From Solimonas flava DSM 18980 (GTDB taxonomy: Bacteria > Pseudomonadota > Gammaproteobacteria > Nevskiales > Nevskiaceae), in assembly GCF_000426685.1 (NCBI RefSeq), contig NZ_AUFV01000008.1, positions 273,644 to 337,643 of the forward strand: a stretch of DNA of 64,000 nt, written 5' to 3'. This document shows, piece by piece, positions 35,805-45,582 of this stretch. The position numbers were made by a program, and so were the translations under genes. A model generated the notes under the pieces. It had not been told where the DNA came from. It was given only the letters and a program-made list of their open reading frames with translations, and did no database searches. The stretch's first letter is position 1. The number at the start of each line of letters is the position of its first letter.

Positions 35805-37856
35805 TCAGGCCTGCGCCGGTGCCGGCGCGTCAGTGCGGGCGTTACCGCGCCAGTCGTAGTCGCGGCTCTCGGCGGCGAAGCGCACGAACCAGTCGATCGC
35901 TTCCGGATTCATCATCGCGTCGCGGCTCGCGGCCTTGTCGAGCGGCCAGCCCATCAAGAGCTTGCGCACCGGCACTTCCATCTTCTTGCCGGTCAGCGTG
36001 TACGGCACGGCGGCGACCGCGTAGATCTTGTCGGGCACGTGGCGCGGACTGCAGTCCTCGCGCAGCCTGGCGTTGATGCGCTTGACGAGACCGTCGTCCA
36101 GCTCGATGCCGGGCTTGAGGCGCACGAACAGCGGCATGAAGAAATGGCCGCCGGGCAGTTCGCAGCAGACGATCAGGCTGTCGGCGATCTCCGGCACCTG
36201 CTCGACCGCGCGATAGATCTCGGCGGTGCCGATGCGCACGCCGTAGCGGTTCAGCGTCGAATCCGAACGGCCGTAGATGTAGCAGCCGCCGCGCGCGTTG
36301 ATCTTGATGAAATCGCCATGCCGCCAGATGCCGGGGCGGATGTGATCGAAGGCCTCGAAGTACGATTCGCGATAGCGCTTGCCGCCGTCGTCGTTCCAGA
36401 AGCGCACCGGCATCGACGGAAACGGCGTGGTCACGACCAGCTCGCCGACTTCGTCGACCAGCTCGCGGCCGTCGTCGCTCCAGGCGCGCACGTCCATGCC
36501 GAGCAGGCGCGTCTGGATCTCGCCGGCATGCACCGGCAGCGTCGGCGCGGCGCCGACGAAACCGCTGCACAGCTCGGTGCCGCCGGACTGCGAGGTCACC
36601 CACAGATCCTTCTTCACGCAGCGGTAGAACCAGGCGAAGGTCTCCGGCGTCGACGGCGCGCCGGCGACGACGATCGACTCCAGCCGCGACAGGTCGAAGC
36701 GCTCGCCGGGCACCAGACCCGCCTTCTCCATCATCTGCACGTAGGTCGGGCTGGCGCCGAAGCTGGTCGTGCCGGTGTCGGCGGCGAGCTGCCAGAGGAA
36801 ATCCGGCGACGGGTGCGCCGGATTGCCGTCGTAGAGCACGATCGCGCTGCCGGTGAGCAGCGCCGCCAGCAGCAGATTCCACATCATCCAGCCGGTCGTG
36901 CTGTAGAAGAACATCACCGAATCCGGGCCGAGATTCAGGTGGAAGTGCATGAGCTTGAGATGTTCGAGCAGCGCGCCGACGTGGCTGTGCACGATCGCCT
37001 TCGGCAGGCCGGTGGTGCCCGACGAGAACACCACCCACAGCGGATGGTCCCAGGCGACGTGCTCGTAGCGGAACGTCTCGGCCGGCACTTCGGGCTGCGC
37101 CATCAGCTCGCCCCAGCGGCGCAGCGCCGGCCAGGCCGGCGGCGCCGCATCGGGCTTCAGGTACGGCAGCCAGACCAGCGTCTGCAGCGACGGCAGCGCC
37201 TCGACGATGCGGTGCACCTCGGCCTCGCGCGAAAAGTCCTTGCCGCCGAAGCGGTAGCCGTCGGCCGCGAACAGCACCTTCGGCTCGATCTGCGAGAAGC
37301 GCTCGATGACGGTCTGCACGCCGAACTCCGGCGCCGCCGACGACCACACCGCGCCGATCGCGACCGTCGCCATCATCGCGATCGCCGTTTCCGGCACGTT
37401 CGGCATGTACGACACCACGCGATCACCCGGCCGCACGCCGAGCGCGCGCAGCTGCGTGGCGAGGATGCGCACCTGGCGGCCGAGCTCGCGCCACGACATC
37501 GTCGCCAGCGGCCGCGTCTCCGACAGGTGGTGGAAGGCCGGCGCGTCCGGCGCGGTCTTCTCGTGGCGCAGCAGATGCTCGGCGTAGTTGACGCGCGAAT
37601 CCTCGAACCACTTGGCGCCGGGCATCGCGCGGCGGTCGAGCACCTGCGAGTACGGCACCGAGGACTGCACGTCGAAGTAGTCCCATATCGTCGCCCAGAA
37701 GGCCTCGGGCTCGTCGACCGACCAGCGCCACAGCGCCGCGTAGTCGGCGGTGTCGACGCCGCGCTGCCCGCGCAGCCAGCGCTGGTAGCGGGCGATCTGC
37801 GAGCGCTCGGCGAACTCGGGTCGCGGGGTCCACAGCAACTCGCCTTCCTGCACCAT
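35805..37856 (-). CDS. acetoacetyl-CoA synthetase-like ligase (copy 2)
   Basis: 683-residue paralogue of the ligase at 31809. Seen: YAALWRWSVDEPEAFW, NYAEHLLRHE, P-loop VVFSSGTTGLPKAIVHSH, GRSDSTLNRYGVRIGTAEIY and the C-terminal TGKKMEVPVRKLL with the catalytic lysine. It differs from copy 1 mainly at the N-terminus and in parts of the substrate-pocket region (for example GASPTYVQMM against GTSPSFAQIM). Two such ligases in one operon suggest two keto acids of different size or two successive activation steps. 12 nt to the SDR downstream. Confidence 0.9.
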   Translation of the reverse strand: MVQEGELLWTPRPEFAERSQIARYQRWLRGQRGVDTADYAALWRWSVDEPEAFWATIWDYFDVQSSVPYSQVLDRRAMPGAKWFEDSRVNYAEHLLRHEKTAPDAPAFHHLSETRPLATMSWRELGRQVRILATQLRALGVRPGDRVVSYMPNVPETAIAMMATVAIGAVWSSAAPEFGVQTVIERFSQIEPKVLFAADGYRFGGKDFSREAEVHRIVEALPSLQTLVWLPYLKPDAAPPAWPALRRWGELMAQPEVPAETFRYEHVAWDHPLWVVFSSGTTGLPKAIVHSHVGALLEHLKLMHFHLNLGPDSVMFFYSTTGWMMWNLLLAALLTGSAIVLYDGNPAHPSPDFLWQLAADTGTTSFGASPTYVQMMEKAGLVPGERFDLSRLESIVVAGAPSTPETFAWFYRCVKKDLWVTSQSGGTELCSGFVGAAPTLPVHAGEIQTRLLGMDVRAWSDDGRELVDEVGELVVTTPFPSMPVRFWNDDGGKRYRESYFEAFDHIRPGIWRHGDFIKINARGGCYIYGRSDSTLNRYGVRIGTAEIYRAVEQVPEIADSLIVCCELPGGHFFMPLFVRLKPGIELDDGLVKRINARLREDCSPRHVPDKIYAVAAVPYTLTGKKMEVPVRKLLMGWPLDKAASRDAMMNPEAIDWFVRFAAESRDYDWRGNARTDAPAPAQA

Positions 37857-37895
37857 GTCGTTCTCCTCTTGTTCTCGTGTGGCCAGGGCCTTTTC

Positions 37896-38369
37896 CTAGC
37901 GCAGCGCGTAGACCCGGTAGCGGACCTCGAAGGTCTGCAGGTCGGCCTCGCCGACGCCGACGCAGTACAGGCGCTGCAGCCACTGGTAGTCCGGATGCGC
38001 CGTGCGCAGCCGCGGGCCGGTGTGCAGCGCCAGCCGCGGCGGCAGCTCGCCGGCGAGAAAGCGCTCGTAGGCGTCTTCGCCGGCGTCGGCCAGGCCCGCA
38101 TAGTCGACCTGGATCAGCGCGCCGTCGTCGGTCTCGATCGTCGCGCGCACGTCGAGCTGGCCGACGCCGTCGCGGCGCAGCGTGAACCAGTCGGCGCCGA
38201 CCGGACGCAACCGGCCGCGCAGGCGCGGCCCCTCGACGCGGCCGCCGCTGACGTAGAAGGTCACGCGGATGCCCTCCGGCACCGGCCCGATCAGCTCGGG
38301 CGGCGCCTGCAGCGTCGCGTGCATCGAAAACAGCGCTTCGCCGCGCAATGCGAAATCGGCGTCGTTCAT
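37896..38369 (-). CDS. DUF3237 family protein
   Basis: 157-residue protein of the DUF3237 (UPF0311) family. Seen: [21 protein letters not shown] segment near 34-51, [25 protein letters not shown], and the C-terminal [12 protein letters not shown], a beta-rich barrel-like pattern found in the family. No signal peptide. Function unknown; homologues occur in aromatic and steroid degradation clusters, where a binding or isomerase role has been proposed. Its ATG at 38369 overlaps the stop of the hydrolase gene by four bases (ATGA), so the two are translationally coupled. Confidence 0.82.
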   Translation of the reverse strand: MNDADFALRGEALFSMHATLQAPPELIGPVPEGIRVTFYVSGGRVEGPRLRGRLRPVGADWFTLRRDGVGQLDVRATIETDDGALIQVDYAGLADAGEDAYERFLAGELPPRLALHTGPRLRTAHPDYQWLQRLYCVGVGEADLQTFEVRYRVYALR

Positions 38370-39283
38370 GCGGACTCCCGGTCGGTGTCGGCGGCCAGCG
38401 CGGCGGCGCAGAAGGCGGCGAGTTCGGCGACCGCGTCGTCGGCCTCGCGCAGCAGCCCGGCCTGCAGGTGGAAGTCGTGCCAGAGCCCGGCGTACTCGCG
38501 CAGCGTCACCGCGACGCCGGCGGCGCGCGCCTTGGCGACCCAGCGCTGCGCGTCGTCGTAGATGATTTCCTCGCTGCCGACGTGGACCAGCAGCGGTGGC
38601 AACCCGGCGGGATCGGCGTACAGCGGCGAGCAGGCCGGCGTGTCGGCGGCCAGGCCGCCGCGATACAGCGCCGACCAGTGCGCGCCGCAGGCCGGCGTCA
38701 GCAGCGGGTCGCGCGCGGCGCGCGCCTGCACGCTGGCGCCGCTCAGCGCCAGATCGGTCCACGGCGAAATCGTCGCCAGCGCTGCCGGCAGGCCCTGGCC
38801 GGCGTCGCGCAGGGCCAGCGCCAGCGCCAGCGCGAGGCCGCCGCCGGCCGAATCGCCGGCGACGGCGATGTGCGCGGCGTCGCCGACCTCGTCGAGCAGC
38901 GCGCGCCAGACCTCGCGCGCGTCGTCGAGCGCGGCCGGATGCGGATGCTCGGGCGCGAGCCGGTAGTCCGGCACGATCAGCTCCGCGCCGCTGTGCAGCG
39001 CCAGGCGCACGGTGATGGCGCGATGCGTGGCCGGCGAGCCGAGCACGTAGCCGCCGCCGTGCAGATAGAGAATCCGTGTCGTCGGCCGCGTGCCGCGGCG
39101 GCGCAGCCGCTCGACCGGCACGCCGCCGAGCGTAGCGTGGCGGCGCTCGGTGCCGCGCGGCGGCGGCAGCGCGCGCAACGCAGCGGCCGACAGCGCGCGC
39201 TGCACGGCGACCGGCACGCCCGGCTGCAGCGCGCGCTTGAGCAGGCGCAGCGCCGGCGGCACGAAGCGGGGCGGCAGATGCAT
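38366..39283 (-). CDS. alpha/beta hydrolase, hormone-sensitive lipase type
   Basis: 305-residue esterase of the HSL family. Seen: oxyanion motif LHGGGYV (74-80), the following [16 protein letters not shown] typical of the family, the nucleophile elbow [10 protein letters not shown] (S145), a SEEIIYDDA acid region and WHDFHLQ with the catalytic histidine. Cytosolic, no signal. Start chosen at ATG 39283, since the open frame to 39493 overlaps the next gene. In the operon it could open an ester or lactone ahead of ketone metabolism; that is inference. Confidence 0.9.
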   Translation of the reverse strand: MHLPPRFVPPALRLLKRALQPGVPVAVQRALSAAALRALPPPRGTERRHATLGGVPVERLRRRGTRPTTRILYLHGGGYVLGSPATHRAITVRLALHSGAELIVPDYRLAPEHPHPAALDDAREVWRALLDEVGDAAHIAVAGDSAGGGLALALALALRDAGQGLPAALATISPWTDLALSGASVQARAARDPLLTPACGAHWSALYRGGLAADTPACSPLYADPAGLPPLLVHVGSEEIIYDDAQRWVAKARAAGVAVTLREYAGLWHDFHLQAGLLREADDAVAELAAFCAAALAADTDRESA

Positions 39284-39296
39284 TCGTGTCTCCCGT

Positions 39297-40115
39297 TCAG
39301 CGCAGCGCCGCGAGACGCTGCAGCACGGCTTCGGGCTGCGCGTCACCGGGAATGCCGGCGTAGCGGAAGCCGCCGGGCGGACACGGCGGCGCCTCGCCGC
39401 CGCTCCAGTACGCGGCCGGCACCAGCTGCGCCGCGTAGCGCGCCACCGCCGGCTGCGGCGCGACGACGAAATCGAGCGCAGCGGTGCCGGCATCGGCGCC
39501 GGCCGGCGCCGCCAGCCCGAGCGCCCAGCGGTAATGCGCGGCGACGTTCAGCACCGGCTGGTAGCGGCCGAGCGCCTCGGCCGTCGCCGGCGCGTCGGCT
39601 TCCTGCAGCAGCAGCACGTCGAGCCCGGCGTCGCCGAAGCCACGCAGGAAATCGGCGACATAGACGGCAGCGTCCTCGATGTCCTCGTCGCCGACGTCCG
39701 GCGCCTCGCCGCAGGCCTGGCGATAACTGTCGAGCAGCCAGCGCGTCGGCGACGGACAGGCCAGCGCCAGCGGCTGCGCGGCGAAGCTGGCGCGCAGGCC
39801 GGCCGCCAGTTCGGCGAGATGCCGCCGCAGCGCCTCGTCGGCGAGCAGCGTGCGCAGCGGATACAGGGTGCGGCGCTTGGCCGCCATCGCCGTGCGCAGC
39901 GCCGGATGCGCCTGCAGCCAGGCCGCGCAGACGGCGCCGAGCGGCAGCTCGATGACGTCGGACTGCAGCAGGCCCTGCGCCTTGCGCTGCCAGGCGACCA
40001 GCGCCGAGACGTCGAGCCACGGCACCGCGCCGCCGGCGAGCAGCGCGCCGGCGTAGTCGGCGTAGTCGAGCCACAGCGCGCGGCGCCGGGCCAGCAGATC
40101 GTCGAAAGCTCCCAT
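39297..40115 (-). CDS. hypothetical protein in carboxylase operon
   Basis: 272-residue protein that I do not recognise with confidence. No signal peptide or membrane helix; alanine-rich, mostly helical, with four cysteines (C63, C119, C134 and one near 251). LACPSPTRWLLDSYRQACGE and, about 35 residues later, FLRGFGDAGLDVLLLQEAD resemble the strand-helix pattern of MetE/uroporphyrinogen-decarboxylase-type barrels, but motif residues are not clear. It sits inside the operon between the SDR and the hydrolase. Acetophenone carboxylase needs a fifth, loosely bound subunit of about 34 kDa; this protein is the only unassigned candidate here. Both ideas are speculative. Confidence 0.55.
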   Translation of the reverse strand: MGAFDDLLARRRALWLDYADYAGALLAGGAVPWLDVSALVAWQRKAQGLLQSDVIELPLGAVCAAWLQAHPALRTAMAAKRRTLYPLRTLLADEALRRHLAELAAGLRASFAAQPLALACPSPTRWLLDSYRQACGEAPDVGDEDIEDAAVYVADFLRGFGDAGLDVLLLQEADAPATAEALGRYQPVLNVAAHYRWALGLAAPAGADAGTAALDFVVAPQPAVARYAAQLVPAAYWSGGEAPPCPPGGFRYAGIPGDAQPEAVLQRLAALR

Positions 40116-40142
40116 CGCTCGCTCCCGTTCAGACCGCGCCGC

Positions 40143-40955
40143 TCAGGCCGCGGTGTAGCCGCCGTCGAGCACCAGCTCGGCGCCGGTCATCCACCGAGTG
40201 GCGTCGGCGGCCAGATAGATCACCGCGCTCGCCACGTCGGCCGGCTCGCCGAAACGGCCCAGCGGATGCGCGGCCTTGATCGCGCCCTCGGCGGTCGCGT
40301 AGTCCGGCGCCAGACCGAGGTCGACGAAGTGCTGGATGAAGTTGGTGCCCATCTCGGTCGCGACGATCGCCGGGTGGACCGAGTTGACGCGGATGCCGGT
40401 GCCGAGCTGCGCGCACTCGACCGCCGCCGCCTTGGTCAGCAGGCGCACCGCGCCCTTCGAGGTGTGATAGGCGGCGTGGCCGGTGGTGCCGATCAGGCCG
40501 GCGACCGACGACAGGTTGACGATGACCCCGCCCTCGCCCTGCGGCGGCGCCATCGCGAGGATCGCGTGCTTGATGCCGAGGAACACGCCGGTGACGTTGA
40601 CGTCGAGCACGCGCCGGAAATCCTCGACCGTGCATTGCGAGAGCAGCGCCGCGGTTTCGATGCCGGCGTTGTTGACGAGGATGTCGAGGCGTCCGTAGCG
40701 ATGCTGCGCGAGTGCCACCGCCGCCGCCCACTGCGCCTCGTCGGTGACGTCGTGCACGCAGGCGTCGGCGCTGCCGCCGGCGCTGCGGATCGCCTGCACG
40801 GTCGCGCGCCCGCCGCCGTCGGCGACGTCGGTGACCAGCACGCGCGCCCCGGCCTGCGCCAGCGCCAGCGCGATCTCCGCGCCGATGCCGCGTGCCGCGC
40901 CGCTGACCAGCGCCACCTTGCCGTCGAGCCGGAACCGCTTGCCGTAGTCGGTCAT
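40143..40955 (-). CDS. short-chain dehydrogenase/reductase
   Basis: 270-residue classical SDR. Seen: VSGAARGIGAEIA (17-29), VTDVADGG after the second strand (aspartate, NAD-type), NNAGIE, S150 in NLSSVAG, YHTSK with Y163 and K167, VNSVHPAIV and the C-terminal TGAELVLDGGYTA. Resembles cyclohexanol, 3-alpha-hydroxysteroid and related secondary alcohol dehydrogenases. It follows the HyuB-type carboxylase subunit by 60 nt and is the likeliest enzyme to supply the ketone. Similar to, but distinct from, the SDR at 35031. Confidence 0.87.
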   Translation of the reverse strand: MTDYGKRFRLDGKVALVSGAARGIGAEIALALAQAGARVLVTDVADGGGRATVQAIRSAGGSADACVHDVTDEAQWAAAVALAQHRYGRLDILVNNAGIETAALLSQCTVEDFRRVLDVNVTGVFLGIKHAILAMAPPQGEGGVIVNLSSVAGLIGTTGHAAYHTSKGAVRLLTKAAAVECAQLGTGIRVNSVHPAIVATEMGTNFIQHFVDLGLAPDYATAEGAIKAAHPLGRFGEPADVASAVIYLAADATRWMTGAELVLDGGYTAA

Positions 40956-41015
40956 CGTGATCTCCTCGCCGCCTATGGCGGTCGTCGTCGTTTTCGTCCG
41001 GACAGCGTCCGCGCC

Positions 41016-43304
41016 TCAGCGCGCGGCGCGGCAGGCCTCGAGCTCGGCTCCCTGCGCCGCCAGCTGCGCCTCCAGCGCCGCAATCTGCAGGTCCTTTGGA
41101 TTGGGCATGAACACGCCCTGCAGCTGATCGGCGTCCATCACCACCTTGAGATTGATCGCCGGGTTCTGCGCGTAGATGCGACGGTTGTCGTCCCAGCTGC
41201 CGAAGTACGGCAGGTGCGCCGGCGGCTCCGGCGTGACCCATTCGGCGACGAACGTGTCGAACGGCTGCGAGCGCGCGATGCGGGCGCGGCGCTCGGCGGC
41301 GCGCGCCTCGGCGGTCGCCTCGACGTCGACGACCAGCTGCTCGCGGTCGTAGACGACGCGGTAGATGTCCCAAGCGTTCTCGTGCGACATCAGGTCTTCG
41401 CGCAGATCCTTCATCACCAGTTCCGGATCGCGTTCGAGCACGTCGCCATAACCGCCGCCGGCGCCCTGGCAGATCATGTAGACCTCGCCTTCGTCGCACA
41501 GCTCGAAGGTCATGCCCATGTCGTTGCTGCTGTAGCGGCCACCCTTGATCGGCTGCTCGTTCATCAGCCTGACGATGTCGAACACCTCGACGATCTTCGG
41601 ATTCTTCTTCAGCTCCTCGAAGATGTTGATGCCCTTGATCTTCAGCAGCTGGTACGACGGGCACGAGTAGCCGCCGAACAGGCCCTGCGCCGACGGAAAC
41701 TTGGAGCCCTCGCAGCCGGTCATGAAGCCCCACATGCCCGAACCGCGCGCGGTGGCGATCTGCTCGTAACCCATGCCGCCGCGGTACTTGCCGAAGCCGA
41801 TGCGGTCCTTGGCGATGCGCTGCGCGCCGAGGCGGATGATCGGCGTGTCTTCCTCGTTGATCTCGTGCTCGCCGGAATCGCACATGAAGCCGAACACCGG
41901 CGACACCGAGTGCTCGCCGTCGGCGTGGCTGCGCGCGCCCTGGCCGTTGCCGTTGATGTCGCCGCAGAAATTGCCGGTGACGTCGCCGTGCTGGGTGATG
42001 CCGCCGTAGATGAAGGTCGCGGCCTGGTCGTACTGCGAGGCGATGATCGCCGAGTACTTGTGCGGCAGGCTGTAGTTGAACTTGTTCATCGGGATGGTCC
42101 AGGCCACGCAGGCCTTGAACATCGGCATCAGGCTCATCGCCTGCGGCATTTCGCCTTCGGCGTCGATGATCGAGTTGCGGTCGGAGATGATCTCGATCGG
42201 CGACAGCACCGCCATCGTGTGCGGCAGGTCCGGCCAGATGTTCTGCAGCAGGCCGGTGCACAGCGCCGCCTTGAACGAGGCGATGTTGGTGTTGACCGAG
42301 CGGTTCATGAACTGCGGCGCGGTGCCGCGGAAGTCCATGATCATGCGCTCGCCCTTGACCGTGATCGCCAGCGAGATCTTCTGCAGCGCGTTCTCGCGCA
42401 GCGAGGAGTCCATGAACTGCAGCACGCGCGTGGTGCCGTCCGGCATCTCGCGGATGCGGCGGCGCATCTCGGCCTCGGTGTCCTCGAGGTGGCTGCGCAA
42501 CGTGCCGACCAGCATGTCCTTGCCGAACTGGTCGAGGATGGCGATGATGCGCTCGCGCAGGCGCATGACGCCGTGCAGCTTGACCTTCATGTCCTCGAGC
42601 TGCAGCTTCGGATCGCGCACCGAGTTCTGCAGGAAGGTGACGAGGTCGCGCTTGAGCTGGAAGTTCTCGACGACCTTGAACGGCGACATCTTGATGCCTT
42701 CGTCGTACTTGCTCTCGGCGGCGGCCGGCATGCCGCCCGGCTCGCAGGCGCCGTTCTCGCCCTCGTGGATCGTGCTCGACAGCCAGCAGACCAACTCGCC
42801 CTTGTAGAACAGCGGCATCATCATCGACTGGTCGGTGTTGTGCACACCGCCGTAGCGCGCGTCGTTGTGGATGAAGCCGTCGCCGTCGCGGACGCCGACC
42901 GTCGGATCGTCGATCCAGTTCTTGATGATGAAGCGGATCGGATAGAAGCAGCAGGCAGCGAAGGCAATGATGCCGTGCGGCGCGATCATCGCCAGATCGC
43001 CCTGCGCGGTGTAGATGCCGGTGACGAGGTCGCCCCATTTGGCGCCCGGCGCGGCGCCCATCTGGTTGACCATCGTGAACGCTTCGGACAGCGCGGCGTT
43101 GATCAGGCCGCGCACGTGATGGACCTGGTGCGGATCGAGGCCGCCGGCCAGCGCCGTCTCCTCCATCGCCGAACGCGGCTGGATCTTGTGGTTGCGCATG
43201 ATCTCCGGATCGGGGCCGAGGAACAGGCGGTTGTCGGCCAGGAACTTGTCGAGCAGCAGCTGGTCTTCGCCGCTCAGTTCGACCTTCTGGGGCATGTCAT
43301 TCAT
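41016..43304 (-). CDS. ketone carboxylase HyuB-type subunit (acetone/acetophenone carboxylase alpha-like)
   Basis: 762-residue member of the hydantoinase B/oxoprolinase family, closest in length and pattern to the large subunit of acetone carboxylase (AcxB) and the HyuB-like subunit of acetophenone carboxylase. Seen: GAKWGDLVTGIYTAQGDLA, GDGFIHNDARYGGVHNTDQ with conserved acidic and histidine residues of the metal/substrate site, FRGTAPQFMNRSVNT, GVMTG-like glycine stretches, and GKYRGGMGYEQ. The C-terminus ends in a short coiled-coil. Acts in the cytosol with the HyuA-type subunits; the family uses ATP to form an enol-phosphate and carboxyphosphate. 52 nt after the HyuA gene. Confidence 0.9.
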   Translation of the reverse strand: MNDMPQKVELSGEDQLLLDKFLADNRLFLGPDPEIMRNHKIQPRSAMEETALAGGLDPHQVHHVRGLINAALSEAFTMVNQMGAAPGAKWGDLVTGIYTAQGDLAMIAPHGIIAFAACCFYPIRFIIKNWIDDPTVGVRDGDGFIHNDARYGGVHNTDQSMMMPLFYKGELVCWLSSTIHEGENGACEPGGMPAAAESKYDEGIKMSPFKVVENFQLKRDLVTFLQNSVRDPKLQLEDMKVKLHGVMRLRERIIAILDQFGKDMLVGTLRSHLEDTEAEMRRRIREMPDGTTRVLQFMDSSLRENALQKISLAITVKGERMIMDFRGTAPQFMNRSVNTNIASFKAALCTGLLQNIWPDLPHTMAVLSPIEIISDRNSIIDAEGEMPQAMSLMPMFKACVAWTIPMNKFNYSLPHKYSAIIASQYDQAATFIYGGITQHGDVTGNFCGDINGNGQGARSHADGEHSVSPVFGFMCDSGEHEINEEDTPIIRLGAQRIAKDRIGFGKYRGGMGYEQIATARGSGMWGFMTGCEGSKFPSAQGLFGGYSCPSYQLLKIKGINIFEELKKNPKIVEVFDIVRLMNEQPIKGGRYSSNDMGMTFELCDEGEVYMICQGAGGGYGDVLERDPELVMKDLREDLMSHENAWDIYRVVYDREQLVVDVEATAEARAAERRARIARSQPFDTFVAEWVTPEPPAHLPYFGSWDDNRRIYAQNPAINLKVVMDADQLQGVFMPNPKDLQIAALEAQLAAQGAELEACRAAR

Positions 43305-43356
43305 TGTCGTCTCCTCGCGCCGCGCGTCAGTCGCTGCGGCTTGTCGTGTAGTCGTT

Positions 43357-45489
43357 TCAGTGGCCGCCGCGCGTGAACCACACGGCGCCCTGGGCGGCGG
43401 CGTAGTAGCGCCAGCCCGGTTCGATCAGATAGGTGGTCGCCGGCGTCGTCACCAGCGCCGGGCCCTCGATGCGCGTGCCTTCGGCGAGCGCGCTGGCGTC
43501 GTAAAGCCGCGTCTCGACGGCGCCGTCGTGACCCGGGAAGTGGCACAGGCGCGTGCCGACCGGCGTCGCCGTCCGGCCCGCACGGCCGTCGTCCTGGATG
43601 CCCGAGAACGCCGCCGTCGCCTGCTCGACGTACGAGCACACGCGCAGGGTGTTGATGCGCACGCCGGCTTCCGGCGACTGGCTGCCCTCGCCGAAGCGAT
43701 CGCCGTAGCTGCGGTGAAACTGCTCCATCAGGCGCAGCACGTCGCGCTGGCTGTCGAGGCGGTTGAGGTCGGTGACGACCGCGGTCTGCACGCGCTGGTT
43801 GCCGTAGCGCATGTCGATTTCGAGCCGGTAGCGGATGTCGGCGGCGTCGAAGCCCTGGCGCAGCAGATCCTCGCGGCCGCGCCGCTCCAGTTCCTCGACG
43901 CTGGCGTTGAACGCGGCGTAGTCGGAGAAGAAGCGCTTCAGGTTCGGGTCGAACAGCACGGTCCAGGTGCTCGACTCGTGGATGTGCATCTGGTTCATGT
44001 TGCCGGCGCCGACCGCCGAGAACACCGACGAGAACGGCGGCGCCAGGATGCGGTCGACGCCGAGCACGGCGGCGATGCCGCAGGCGTGCAGCGGACCGTT
44101 GCCGCCGTAGGCCAGCACCGTGAAGTCCTTGGGCTCGTAGCCACGCGTGCGCAGCTCGGTGGCGATGCCGTTCGCCATATTGGCGTCGACCGTTTTCTTG
44201 ATCAGCTTGGCCGCCTCGGTGAGATCGAGATCGAGCGCGTCGGCCAGATCCTCGAGCGCCTGGCGGCTGCGCCGCGGGTTCAGCTTGATGTGGCCGTTGG
44301 CGTAGTTCGCCGGATCGAGATAGCCGAGCAGCAGATCGGCGTCGGTGACGGTCGGCTTGAGGCCGCCGCGGTCGTAGCAGGCCGGACCCGGATCGGAACC
44401 GGCTGACTCGGGGCCAATCTTTACTGTCTTGAACAAGCGGTCGTAGCTGCAGATCGAACCGCCGCCGGCGCCGAGCGTGACCAGATGCACCATCGGGATC
44501 GACACCAGCCAGCGGTCGATCACCGGATTGAAGTCGTAGTGCTTGACGCCGCCCTGGTCGACGATGCCGATGTCGAAGCTGGTGCCGCCCATGTCGGTGG
44601 CGACGACGTTGCCGAGCCCGGTCTGGTTCATCAGGTGCTCGCTGGCGGCGATGCCGGAGACCGGCCCCGAATGCACGGTCTGCAGCGCGTCGGTCGAATT
44701 GAGCTGCGCCATGCCGCCGGAGTTGTGGTTGACCAGCATCGGCTTGTCGTAGCCCTGCGCGCGCAGGTTCAGCTCCAGCGTGCCGAGGCCGTGGTACATG
44801 GTCGCGTGCAGGAACGCGTCCATGATCGTCGACATCGAGCGCGCGTACTCGCCCTTGCGGCCGGCGACCTGGTGGCTGAGCAGCATCGGGATCGCGCCGA
44901 GCAGGTGCGCCGGATACTCCTCGAGGAAGATCTCGCGCACGCGCAGCTCGTGCGCGGGATTGACGACGCTGTTGGTGAAGGCGACGACCAGCGCCTCGGC
45001 GCCGGCGTCGACCAGTTCGCGGATGCAGCGCCGCACGTCGTCCTCGTCCAGCGGCCAGAACGGCTGGCCGAGATAGTCGATGCGCTCGCGTACCTCGCGG
45101 ATCATCGGGATCGGCACGATCGCTTCCGGACGCTGCGCGTTCGGAATGTCCATCTGCCGTTCCTCGGACAGACCCTCGCCGTAACCGCGCGCCCGCGACA
45201 GCGGGATCGTGCTCTTGAAGCCGGTCGTCACCAGCGCGCCGATACGCGGCCCCTTGCGCTCGATCAGCGCGTTGGTGCCGAGCGTGGTCGCGTAGCGCAC
45301 CGAGTCGACCTGCGAGAGCAGGGCCGGCACGTCGACGCCGAGATCGCGGCAGGCATTGGCCAGCGACTCGTTGAAGCCCAGCGCGAGGTTGTGATGCGTG
45401 GTCAGCGCCTTGCCCTGCACGTTGCGCCCGCCCCAGGCCACGAAGCAGTCGGTGAAGGTGCCGCCGATATCGACCGATACGCGTTTCAT
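43357..45489 (-). CDS. ketone carboxylase HyuA-type subunit (acetone carboxylase beta-like)
   Basis: 710-residue ATP-binding subunit of the hydantoinase A/acetone carboxylase beta group. Seen: phosphate motif DIGGTFTDCF (8-17), TTLGTNALIERKGPR, a central VVATDMGGTSFDIGIV second phosphate motif and GAGGGSI, then a C-terminal hydantoinase-A domain. Length close to AcxA (about 717). An ideal GGAGGAA precedes the ATG by ten nt. Together with HyuB, the small zinc subunit and the second HyuA protein it makes the same four-subunit set, in the same order, as the acetophenone carboxylase core described in Aromatoleum. Confidence 0.9.
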   Translation of the reverse strand: MKRVSVDIGGTFTDCFVAWGGRNVQGKALTTHHNLALGFNESLANACRDLGVDVPALLSQVDSVRYATTLGTNALIERKGPRIGALVTTGFKSTIPLSRARGYGEGLSEERQMDIPNAQRPEAIVPIPMIREVRERIDYLGQPFWPLDEDDVRRCIRELVDAGAEALVVAFTNSVVNPAHELRVREIFLEEYPAHLLGAIPMLLSHQVAGRKGEYARSMSTIMDAFLHATMYHGLGTLELNLRAQGYDKPMLVNHNSGGMAQLNSTDALQTVHSGPVSGIAASEHLMNQTGLGNVVATDMGGTSFDIGIVDQGGVKHYDFNPVIDRWLVSIPMVHLVTLGAGGGSICSYDRLFKTVKIGPESAGSDPGPACYDRGGLKPTVTDADLLLGYLDPANYANGHIKLNPRRSRQALEDLADALDLDLTEAAKLIKKTVDANMANGIATELRTRGYEPKDFTVLAYGGNGPLHACGIAAVLGVDRILAPPFSSVFSAVGAGNMNQMHIHESSTWTVLFDPNLKRFFSDYAAFNASVEELERRGREDLLRQGFDAADIRYRLEIDMRYGNQRVQTAVVTDLNRLDSQRDVLRLMEQFHRSYGDRFGEGSQSPEAGVRINTLRVCSYVEQATAAFSGIQDDGRAGRTATPVGTRLCHFPGHDGAVETRLYDASALAEGTRIEGPALVTTPATTYLIEPGWRYYAAAQGAVWFTRGGH

Positions 45490-45582
45490 TCGAAAATTCC
45501 TCCAGTGTCCTTTGGCCGTCCGCGGCGCGGCGCCGGCATCGGTGCCGGGCGCGCTGCGCGGATCGCCGATCGGCAGCCGCGC

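Noticed and set aside
34962..43376. Very long plus-strand open frames (1199 and 1428 codons) across the ketone operon
   Set aside because: They are antisense to recognised enzymes with full motifs, are rich in R, A, H and Q and lack any family pattern; they arise from strong third-position GC bias.
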